DNA of 8,646 nucleotides from an uncultured Clostridia bacterium. Its GTDB lineage: Bacteria > Bacillota > Clostridia > TANB77 > CAG-508. Each line of letters opens with the position of its first letter. Within the stretch, counting starts at the first letter, position 1. Where the stretch lies: positions 1 through 8,646 of the forward strand of contig CAKPDY010000044.1 of NCBI GenBank assembly GCA_934149165.1. The letters run 5' to 3'. The notes under the pieces are model-generated. The model was not told the origin of the DNA. It saw nothing but the letters and a program-made list of their open reading frames with translations, and searched no databases. Positions 1 to 5,411 of the stretch are shown in pieces. A program made the position numbers and the translations under genes.

Positions 1-76
1 TGGGTTAAGAGAATGTTGGGACATTTTCATTTACAAACTGAATCAAAATTTGGGACATTTTCACTTACAAGTCACA
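1..76. repeat. Two direct repeats, probable IS21-type element end
   Basis: Two 20-base copies starting TGGGACATTTTCA and ending TTACAA lie at 17-36 and 51-70, start-to-start distance 34, with one mismatch (T/C). Spaced subterminal repeats at an element tip are typical of IS21-family insertion sequences. Read on the minus strand the block begins TGTGACTTGTAAG near position 76, a plausible TG...CA tip. No transposase gene is in the window; it would lie to the left of position 1. The IS21 assignment is inference from repeat layout and remembered similarity, so it is moderate at best. Confidence 0.45.
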
Positions 77-148
77 ACTTAACATAATTTTTGTGTATCT
101 ATTGTTTTTATTTAACCACATTAAAGCCTTTTACTTTTACTATTTAAC
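77..148. other. Short AT-rich spacer after the last gene
   Basis: This is the 3' flank of the last minus-strand gene. I looked for a terminator. Only a 5-bp TTTAA/TTAAA inverted repeat around a CCACA loop is visible, without a U-tract on the minus transcript. The operon transcript may run into the neighbouring element end. Confidence 0.3.
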
Positions 149-622
149 TTATTTACTTTGAAAAATAAATAATCCATCTTCGAACTTATTATCATTATTT
201 GTATATTCATCAATAACATTTTTCCAAAATAGAAATGCAGATTTGCTATCATAAGATGGTTTAACTTCCCAAATACCTTTATGCATATTAAATAAATCTA
301 TTGCTACCCTTTTGCCTATTTTTAATCTTCTATATTTAGGAATAATCATAAATTCTGCAATACTATGTCCATCTTCATTCTTTTGCATATATTGATTAAC
401 CATAGCAAATCCAAGTAATTTATTAGAATCTTGTTCTTTAATAAAATATGCCTCTCTATTTTCATCACTAAAATAATTATCAAACCATTTATATTCAAAT
501 ATAGCTTCAGAATTCATTTCATTTAAATCAGTTAAACTTTCTTCAAACAATGAATATTGTAATAATCTATATAATATATCTTTTTCTTCAATTTTTACTC
601 GTTCTAGTTTGTATTGTATCAT
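149..622 (-). CDS. GNAT-family N-acetyltransferase (COG5628-like)
   Basis: Predicted cytosolic acyl-CoA-dependent N-acetyltransferase of 157 aa; the substrate is unknown. The core GNAT motif A runs at about residues 88-111, with a beta strand (AEFMIIPKY) and the pyrophosphate-binding loop RRLKIGKR. The first loop glycine of the usual RxxGxG is replaced by lysine here, while G103 is kept. Downstream, GIWEV (116-120) and the FW-x-x-VIDEYT segment (132-141) match the layout I associate with COG5628-type predicted acetyltransferases, where a GxWEV strand and an AxxFW helix follow motif A. The ATG start is supported by AAGGAG ten bases upstream. It is the last gene of the cluster, 22 bases after the metallopeptidase-like gene. 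Family assignment is firm; substrate and whether the altered loop still binds acetyl-CoA are open. Confidence 0.85.
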   Translation of the reverse strand: MIQYKLERVKIEEKDILYRLLQYSLFEESLTDLNEMNSEAIFEYKWFDNYFSDENREAYFIKEQDSNKLLGFAMVNQYMQKNEDGHSIAEFMIIPKYRRLKIGKRVAIDLFNMHKGIWEVKPSYDSKSAFLFWKNVIDEYTNNDNKFEDGLFIFQSK

Positions 623-644
623 ATTTGTTACTCTCCTTATTGTT

Positions 645-1658
645 TTATCTTACTATATCATACCTATCTAATTCTTTTAGTTGAGTTTTAGAGTCCACAT
701 GATTTTTAGGTACTATCAAATCTTTAACTTCAGATATTGTATCTCCAACATAAGTATCTCTATAAAATCCATTTAATTTAGCACTTCTACTAATAGATAA
801 TTCAAAGCAACTATTTGCCTTATCGAATTCATCATTTTTTACACATTCAATAAAAGATACTAACTTATTTTTCTTTACTTTTTTATCAAATTTATTAAAA
901 TGTGCTGAATATATTTGAGCCAACATATATCTTGAATCTTTCTTTCTATCTCCACATCTCCTATATAAATCTTGTGCATTATTAAATCTAGATAAAAAGG
1001 TGGTAATTCTTCTAGTTTTTACATCTTTTTCTATTGTACTTCTTTCAAAGCCATATCTTTGCATATCTTCGTTTGACAGTTCTAATAGAAAATCATCTAA
1101 TAATCTCTCCATACACTGAGGAGCAACTTCACCTAAAACCATTCTAGTTGGTGTGTCTCCGTTATCTATATCAAAAGTATGTGTACACTCGTGTATCAAT
1201 TCGTATAATTGCCTAATATCATCTCTAATTGGTACATAAACAGTAACTGGCATTTCATTTGGATTAGTCGTACTTGCTTCTTTGCCATTATAGTCTTCCA
1301 TTTCCAATACTATATTAGGATTATTACCATTTACTATATTATTAAATTTCTCACATAAACCATCATCAATGCTCTCAAAGAATCTTCGTGCAAGTTCAAT
1401 GGTATCATCTTTTGTAATAGTTGTTTGTACAGGAAAATTATAAACCATATTTCCAGCTTGTTGGTATTGTTGATATGGTTGAATTGCATTTTCTATCTCT
1501 GGAGTCACATTTCTAGTTGTTCTTTCTACAAACATCTTACATATTTCTAAATCATCAATAGATTCTACCAATTCTCGATATCGTGTTTCAGGAGCATTTA
1601 ATAATTGTTTATTATCTTTTTTACCAAATATTCTTTTGAAAAAAACTACTAGTTTCAA
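645..1658 (-). CDS. HExxH zinc metallopeptidase-like protein, 337 aa
   Basis: Putative zinc-dependent peptidase, probably cytoplasmic. The key motif is HECTH at residues 156-160 inside LYELIHECTHTFD, giving two His zinc ligands and the catalytic Glu. A downstream GEVAPQCMER segment (176-185) offers E177 or E184 as third ligand, a gluzincin arrangement that recalls the M3-type E-x-A-P-x-Q region. A strand (VTVYVP, 138-143) precedes the active-site helix, as expected for an edge strand in this fold. There is no signal peptide; the N-terminus (LVVFFKRIFGKK) is a short hydrophobic/basic stretch, too short for a clear membrane span. The start is TTG, supported by GGGAG nine bases upstream. It lies 25 bases after the methyltransferase gene. 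It differs from the large HExxH protein at 5408-8164. Substrate unknown; a non-peptidase zinc role is possible. Confidence 0.75.
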   Translation of the reverse strand: MKLVVFFKRIFGKKDNKQLLNAPETRYRELVESIDDLEICKMFVERTTRNVTPEIENAIQPYQQYQQAGNMVYNFPVQTTITKDDTIELARRFFESIDDGLCEKFNNIVNGNNPNIVLEMEDYNGKEASTTNPNEMPVTVYVPIRDDIRQLYELIHECTHTFDIDNGDTPTRMVLGEVAPQCMERLLDDFLLELSNEDMQRYGFERSTIEKDVKTRRITTFLSRFNNAQDLYRRCGDRKKDSRYMLAQIYSAHFNKFDKKVKKNKLVSFIECVKNDEFDKANSCFELSISRSAKLNGFYRDTYVGDTISEVKDLIVPKNHVDSKTQLKELDRYDIVR

Positions 1659-1683
1659 ATCACATTTCTCCCTTATTATTTGA

Positions 1684-2457
1684 CTATTTTATTCCTATTT
1701 TCATTTTGTAAGAAAACAAAGCATTTAAACTTTTTCCTTCAAATATTTCATCTAAAGTATTATCTAAATTTTCCAATATTTCCATAACAGGTGTATAATT
1801 ATTCCTAATTGCTTTTTGTATATTACTTTTACTTAATATAAATTTTTTAAATCTTTCCTTATCATACTCAAATTCAACATCAAAACATATCTCTCTGCAA
1901 AATTCAAATTCATTGCTATTAATAAGATTATTTAAGTGTTGACTTTGTGGGTATATAATTGTATCTTCTTCTTTTTCAAGATTCATTGTCAATTTACGCA
2001 AATTTTTATTTAATTTTTCTAATCTTAAATCAATTACAGGTAACCAATCTGCATCTATTACTGCAAATACTCCACCTTTTTTTAATATTCTACCTATTTC
2101 AGAAATTGTTGAAGTTGGCTCCATCCAATGAAATGCCTGTGAGCATATTACTATATCTGCAATATTACTATCTAGTCTTGTATTATTACCCAAACCTTCT
2201 TGAAACTTCAACTGCTCGTTTTCCTTTTCTTTTGCTTTATTTAACATATCTTTTGAAGGCTCAATTCCAATTACTTTTTCGGCAAAATTAGTACACACTT
2301 CAGTAGAATTTCCAGTGCCACAACCTATATCAACAATTAAATCTATATTGCCATTTATGTATTTCTTTATAATTTCAATTGCTTTTTGTGGTAGTCTTGG
2401 TCTCCCTTCATCATATAAGTCTGCAAATCCCAAAAACCTTTCATATCCTTTTTCCAT
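1684..2457 (-). CDS. Class I SAM-dependent methyltransferase
   Basis: Predicted soluble S-adenosylmethionine-dependent methyltransferase of 257 aa with the Rossmann-like class I fold. The N-terminus FADLYDEGRPRLP (11-23) is the familiar lead-in of Methyltransf_11-type enzymes. Motif I VDIGCGTGNST is at 42-52, the acidic ribose-binding residue is E66 in GIEPS, and motif IV region ICSQAFHWM is at 104-112. The AFHW signature occurs in the group that includes small-molecule and trans-aconitate-like methyltransferases. ILKKGGVFAVID (124-135) is the following strand-loop. Length is normal for the group. The ATG start has GGAAGGA nine bases upstream. It is flanked at 25-26 base gaps by a GNAT gene and the 337-aa HExxH gene, so it is probably cotranscribed. 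Acceptor substrate cannot be told from sequence. Confidence 0.9.
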   Translation of the reverse strand: MEKGYERFLGFADLYDEGRPRLPQKAIEIIKKYINGNIDLIVDIGCGTGNSTEVCTNFAEKVIGIEPSKDMLNKAKEKENEQLKFQEGLGNNTRLDSNIADIVICSQAFHWMEPTSTISEIGRILKKGGVFAVIDADWLPVIDLRLEKLNKNLRKLTMNLEKEEDTIIYPQSQHLNNLINSNEFEFCREICFDVEFEYDKERFKKFILSKSNIQKAIRNNYTPVMEILENLDNTLDEIFEGKSLNALFSYKMKIGIK

Positions 2458-2482
2458 TAAAATCAGTCCTTCCCATTAACAC

Positions 2483-2956
2483 TTAATCCTCAATCATATC
2501 TAACATTCTAATATGAAATCCATTTTCTTTATAAAACTTTATTGCACTTTCATTGTAACCAAATACAGCTATCATTATCTTCTCACACCTATTAGTTTTT
2601 AGATGCTCTTTCATTTTTAGCAGTAATTTTTTTCCTATACCTTTTCCTCTATAATCTTTATCTACAACTAGTTCAGTAATTCTTCCTCGTTTTGGTGCTT
2701 TAAAATCATATCTAATTGTGTCATCATTGTTTATAATTCCCACTATTAATCCAACTATTTTTTCATTATCCTTATATAGTAATATCTTACCATTACATTT
2801 CTTTACTTCTTCTAATGTCTTCTCAAAATACTTATCTCTATATCCATCTCCAACTATATTATATCCTTCTATATCCATATCAGCTAAATATTGTTGTAAT
2901 TGAACCAATAAATCTTTTATTTCTTCATCATATTTTGAATCATATTCAATAATCAT
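2483..2956 (-). CDS. GNAT-family N-acetyltransferase, 157 aa
   Basis: Predicted acetyl-CoA-dependent N-acetyltransferase. Motif A is well preserved: ITELVVDKDYRGKGIGKKLL (93-112) with the full R-G-K-G-I-G pyrophosphate loop at 103-108. Motif B follows with N135 and the AIKFYKENGF helix (138-147), carrying the usual Tyr (Y142) that can act as general acid. The N-terminal half contains the acidic helix with LLVQLQQYL (16-24) and the strand KIVGLIVG (66-73). Length and domain order are those of a single-domain GNAT. The ATG start has AGGAG nine bases upstream. It sits between another GNAT (21-base gap) and the methyltransferase (25-base gap). The small-molecule or protein substrate is unknown. 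It is not obviously a duplicate of its GNAT neighbour, since outside motif A the two differ. Confidence 0.9.
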   Translation of the reverse strand: MIIEYDSKYDEEIKDLLVQLQQYLADMDIEGYNIVGDGYRDKYFEKTLEEVKKCNGKILLYKDNEKIVGLIVGIINNDDTIRYDFKAPKRGRITELVVDKDYRGKGIGKKLLLKMKEHLKTNRCEKIMIAVFGYNESAIKFYKENGFHIRMLDMIED

Positions 2957-2977
2957 ATATATTCACTCCTATAAATT

Positions 2978-3394
2978 CTAAAATTTATAAACATATACTA
3001 TATCATCGTCTGCCTTACTAATACCACCTGCTTTTTCATAGCATTTACAAGCAGGTATATTACTTTTATTCGTTATTAGATACATTTTGCAACAACAAAT
3101 CGTTTTGGCATAATCACGAGCAAAAGTTATTAAACCAGTTCCATATCCTTTCCCTTGATATTCTGGAATAACATCAATAGCATCTAGATAGAATACTTTT
3201 CTACCGTCTGGTTTTAAAAGAATATATCCAAGGGCAAAACCTACTATTTTGTTATCTGTTTTTGCAATAAATCCAAAATTATTTTTATCATCTATAAAAC
3301 TTTTCAAAACATCTATACTATATTTTGTATTTTCATCATCCACAAAGTCTAGCATAAGTTTTAAATCTTGCTCTTCTAATATTTTATATTCCAT
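2978..3394 (-). CDS. GNAT-family N-acetyltransferase, AAC(3)-I-like layout
   Basis: Predicted single-domain acetyltransferase of 138 aa. Motif A is LDAIDVIPEYQGKGYGTGLI (70-89), with Q-G-K-G-Y-G at 80-85 as acetyl-CoA pyrophosphate loop. The C-terminal segment (N112, PA at 114-115, Y119, the double glycine AGG at 122-124, then DDDIVYVYKF) follows the order seen in AAC(3)-I-type aminoglycoside acetyltransferases and their many uncharacterised relatives. That likeness is weak evidence for drug modification and I do not claim resistance. A cysteine run (CCC at 100-102) is unusual. The ATG start is supported by GGAG nine bases upstream. It begins 16 bases after the broken DHH gene ends, so it was probably cotranscribed with it. 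Confidence 0.87.
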   Translation of the reverse strand: MEYKILEEQDLKLMLDFVDDENTKYSIDVLKSFIDDKNNFGFIAKTDNKIVGFALGYILLKPDGRKVFYLDAIDVIPEYQGKGYGTGLITFARDYAKTICCCKMYLITNKSNIPACKCYEKAGGISKADDDIVYVYKF

Positions 3395-3410
3395 CTATCT
3401 CAACTCCAAA

Positions 3411-3890
3411 TTAATTATTTTTATAAATACCTCTTATAATTTTAACTATTTCTTTTCTACTTACTAATTCAGTTGTTTTTGCTTTTAAATCTTTAAACTC
3501 AAGTCCTACTGCATCTGAAATAACTTTAGCTGTTTTCTCATCTCTTGCAATAACAATGCTATATCCATTGATAATATCCATACAATTTACAGATATATAA
3601 TCAACGTCATTTTCCTCACTAACAGTATTTAGTATTTTTCTAATATCATTTTCATATTTGCTTAAAAAGTCTTCAACATTAGCAACTTCAAGTTGTCCCA
3701 TTGACCAAGATATGCTCATAAATTGGTCTTTAAATTCAACTTCCATTTCTTCTCTTAAGCTACTTCCTATTTCAGATTTTTCTACGAAAATTTCCGTTGT
3801 TATTTTATCTGTTATTTCAGGCACTTGTTGTTTTAACCAATGTGCCATTTCTATATCTTTTTTACTTGTTAACTTTATTTTTAAATTCAT
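3411..3890 (-). pseudogene. C-terminal fragment of the broken DHH gene (DHHA2 domain)
   Basis: An open frame of 159 aa that overlaps the DHH fragment by 29 bases in another frame. Its first residues (MNLKIKLTSKKDIEMAHWLKQ) match the segment that follows the ISNT motif in intact DHH-DHHA2 proteins, so the ATG at 3890 is an internal codon. MGQLEVANVEDF (64-75) and a long hydrophobic strand region lead to the DHHA2 signature VSRKE near the end. There is no Shine-Dalgarno site close to 3890, although reinitiation from the overlapping fragment cannot be excluded. DHHA2 normally forms the substrate-binding lid and has no activity by itself. Confidence 0.75.
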
Positions 3891-4209
3891 AGTATTTGAT
3901 ATTATTCCATAATATAATAGCAGATTCTCTTGAAATTCCTATATTTTCATTTTTAAATCTCTCTGCTACTAAAGTTGCTGCTGCCCCAATAAGCTCTATT
4001 TGTATTTTTATATTAATATTATCATCTAACCAACTATCTCTATTATGGTGGTCTATTATTTCAACTATATTTTCTTTTTTTACATCTTTAGATAATTCAG
4101 TTAAATAATTAGTATCAACTAAAATAATCTTATCGTCATTTTCTATTTTATTGATATTGTTTAATTTAATATTGAATTTATTTAATACAATTTCTGCCTT
4201 TTTTTTCAT
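3862..4209 (-). pseudogene. Middle fragment of the broken DHH gene (DHH domain)
   Basis: An open frame of 115 aa starting at an internal methionine (MKKKAEIVLNKF). It contains ILVDTN (metal-binding Asp) and EIIDHHNRDSW (the DHH motif), then IELIGAAATLVAERF, the helix that follows DHH in this superfamily. In the same frame the homologous sequence continues upstream of 4209 (TELLNKKGEQANYYFEGT), so 4209 is not a real gene start. It ends in an unrelated tail (KYYEFKNKVNK) after WNNI, where the reading frame is lost. It lacks the first metal motif and the DHHA2 domain and is unlikely to be active alone. Confidence 0.75.
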
Positions 4210-4328
4210 TGTACCTTCAAAATAATAATTTGCTTGTTCGCCTTTTTTATTTAATAATTCGGTAAAGCATACATTAATGAAATTCCATCCATATCAAGAT
4301 TAATATATGTTGTTACTACTTTTCTCAT

Positions 4329-4386
4329 CTTGTCCTCCATAATTTTTTATCTAAATATATAATACTTTTCTATTACTCAAAATCCT
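4329..4386. other. AT-rich spacer upstream of the DHH pseudogene
   Basis: The longest gap inside the cluster apart from the promoter region. On the minus strand it ends in the GGAGG that serves the DHH start. A TTGAGT hexamer with 17 bases to TATTTA is visible, but the -10 match is only three of six, so I do not call a promoter. Confidence 0.3.
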
Positions 4387-4593
4387 CTATTTCACATTTA
4401 TAGTTCTAAAAATACTTTCATACTCGTTTTGCAATCTTCCAATATCACCATTTTTAGAGCTATGGCTCATAATAAATTCAGACACCTGTCTAAAAATATA
4501 ATTCTTGTCTTCACTTGTAAATTCTTGTCTATCTTCTACATTTACTCCTGCTCTTTTTAGTAATTCTAGTTCTCTATTATTAAATAGTTCCAT
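4387..4593 (-). CDS. Small conserved-looking protein of unknown function, 68 aa
   Basis: I cannot assign a function. The sequence begins MELFNNRELELLKRAGV, followed by a short acidic segment (VEDRQEFTSEDKNYIF) and an amphipathic helix with FIMSHSSKNGDI, then RLQNEYESIFRTI. It has no signal peptide, membrane span or cysteine motif and should be a soluble, mostly helical protein. The pattern of an EL-LLK-x-G-V opening followed by a helix and a MSHS segment is one I recall from short uncharacterised clostridial proteins, but I cannot name a family. The ATG has AGAGGA seven to nine bases upstream. It follows the 92-aa gene by 16 bases and precedes the DHH pseudogene by 58 bases, so it belongs to the same transcript as the large fusion protein. 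Confidence 0.7.
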   Translation of the reverse strand: MELFNNRELELLKRAGVNVEDRQEFTSEDKNYIFRQVSEFIMSHSSKNGDIGRLQNEYESIFRTINVK

Positions 4594-4609
4594 CTTTTAC
4601 ATCCTCTTT

Positions 4610-4888
4610 CTAATGTTTAATTGCCACTAATATTTCATTGCTTTCAACAACTCTTTTAGCATTGTCATATTCAAATTTTTGACCTTTTGTGTATATATGA
4701 TAGTTTTCTTCTTTCAATCTTTTTCTTAATTGTTGTAAAAACATTCCTAAATCCTGTTTCATAATCCCATATTCTTTCGGATACTTTATATTTATTTCAT
4801 AGAAACTATATCTAACATAGTTCTGATTATTGATTTTCTTTGCCAACAATGTTGTTTCTATAACATTATCAATCTGTCTTTGTGTCAA
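4610..4888 (-). CDS. Small protein of unknown function, 92 aa or longer; start unclear
   Basis: Soluble, charged protein with no recognised domain. Features seen: an N-terminal helix (LTQRQIDNVIETTLLAKKI), an aromatic strand (YVRYSFYEINIKYPKEY), a basic helix (LGMFLQQLRKRLKEE) and a C-terminal strand (NEILVAIKH). The short basic helix might bind nucleic acid or a partner, but this is a guess. The start at 4888 is TTG with a poor ribosome site. The frame stays open upstream to 4928 with a natural-looking extension (RKSRKEWFG), and AAGGA at 4928-4932 sits nine bases before an ATA codon at 4916-4918. Real translation may begin there, from a rare ATA or from a mutated ATG. It lies between the 158-aa and 68-aa genes in the proposed operon. 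Confidence 0.65.
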   Translation of the reverse strand: MTQRQIDNVIETTLLAKKINNQNYVRYSFYEINIKYPKEYGIMKQDLGMFLQQLRKRLKEENYHIYTKGQKFEYDNAKRVVESNEILVAIKH

Positions 4889-4934
4889 TCCAAACCACTC
4901 TTTTCTTGATTTTCTTATATTAATTAATCCTTAA

Positions 4935-5411
4935 TTATTCCTTGTTTCTCTTGAACAAATTTTTAATTTTATTTAAAATTTTGCTGAAAATATTTTCATT
5001 ATATACGATAATAGTTGTTTTTTCGGGACTTTTTTCTAATTCCTCATTAGTTGCTATTTTGGTCTTAAATAGATTTTTAGAATCATATCTTTGTTGTTTT
5101 TCTTCTTCAATTATATTTTTCTTGTTAGACTGAAATTTCTTAATTTTTTCTCTTTGTTCTGTGGTTGACCAATAATCTCGAAAAAATGATGCCAACATTA
5201 CTCTCCCAGTTTCAGACATCTTTTGCTCATTTATATCTTTCCATGGATTATATAAAAATACAATATCATCCTTCTTATTTTTTTCTAGTACTTGAAGTAC
5301 ATCTTTCGGAACTTTATTGTAATCCTCTTTTGATACATAATTTAGCACTTCTAAAATTTCTGTACACGCAACTGCATATTCTTCTTTTTCCATTTTTTTC
5401 ACCACCATCAT
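4935..5411 (-). CDS. Conserved-looking clostridial protein of unknown function, 158 aa
   Basis: Unknown function. The N-terminal two thirds (8-95) are helical with EYAVACTEILEVLNYV (11-26), VPKDVLQVLEKNKKDD (34-49) and a motif ETGRVMLASFFRDYW (67-81) followed by TTEQREKI. I recall similar short proteins, annotated only as hypothetical, in several Clostridia. A charged linker (96-130) leads to an amphipathic, lysine-rich helix at the C-terminus (FSKILNKIKNLFKRNK, 142-157) that could bind membrane or nucleic acid. The ATG overlaps the stop of the 918-aa gene by four bases (ATGA), the classic sign of translational coupling and a hint that the two proteins work together. Met2 or Met7 (start about 5393) are possible alternative starts; GGTGG precedes Met7. 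Confidence 0.72.
   Translation of the reverse strand: MMVVKKMEKEEYAVACTEILEVLNYVSKEDYNKVPKDVLQVLEKNKKDDIVFLYNPWKDINEQKMSETGRVMLASFFRDYWSTTEQREKIKKFQSNKKNIIEEEKQQRYDSKNLFKTKIATNEELEKSPEKTTIIVYNENIFSKILNKIKNLFKRNKE

Larger units (their letters stand above)
3411..4328 (-). pseudogene. DHH/DHHA2 phosphoesterase gene broken by two frameshifts
   Basis: Three pieces in two frames join into one roughly 307-residue DHH-DHHA2 protein. Piece 1 starts at ATG 4328 (GGAGG five bases upstream) and reads MRKVVTTYINLDMDG..., with the Asp-x-Asp metal motif (D12, D14), then hits a stop at 4251. Piece 2, in a second frame, continues from about 4264 as FTELLNKKG and carries VDTN and IDHH (the DHH triad). Piece 3 returns to the first frame near 3899 with SNTMNLK...DIEMAHWL and ends in a DHHA2 domain with the typical VSRKE motif. 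Break 1 fits loss of one T in TATGCTTTACC; break 2 fits loss of two or, better, five bases after WNN. Intact relatives use Mn2+ to hydrolyse phosphoanhydride or phosphodiester bonds. The His of true family II pyrophosphatases before D-x-D is Tyr here, so that exact activity is unlikely. Sequencing error remains possible. Confidence 0.8.

Noticed and set aside
1..76. CRISPR repeat pair
   Set aside because: Only two copies with a 14-base gap between them, too short for a spacer, and no cas genes.
90..148. Terminator for the last gene
   Set aside because: The only inverted repeat is 5 bp of A/T pairs and lacks a U-tract on the minus transcript.
3862..3890. Programmed ribosomal frameshift between the DHH and DHHA2 frames
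   Set aside because: A +1 shift would be needed, with no obvious slippery or stimulatory site, and a second upstream frame break with a stop would still disable the gene.
149..4328. Integron-type cassette array
   Set aside because: Gaps of 16-58 bases are too short for attC sites, no shared inverted repeats flank the genes, and no integrase is present.
4329..4386. Possible internal promoter TTGAGT-17-TATTTA
   Set aside because: The -10 hexamer matches only three of six positions and AT-rich spacers give such hits by chance.
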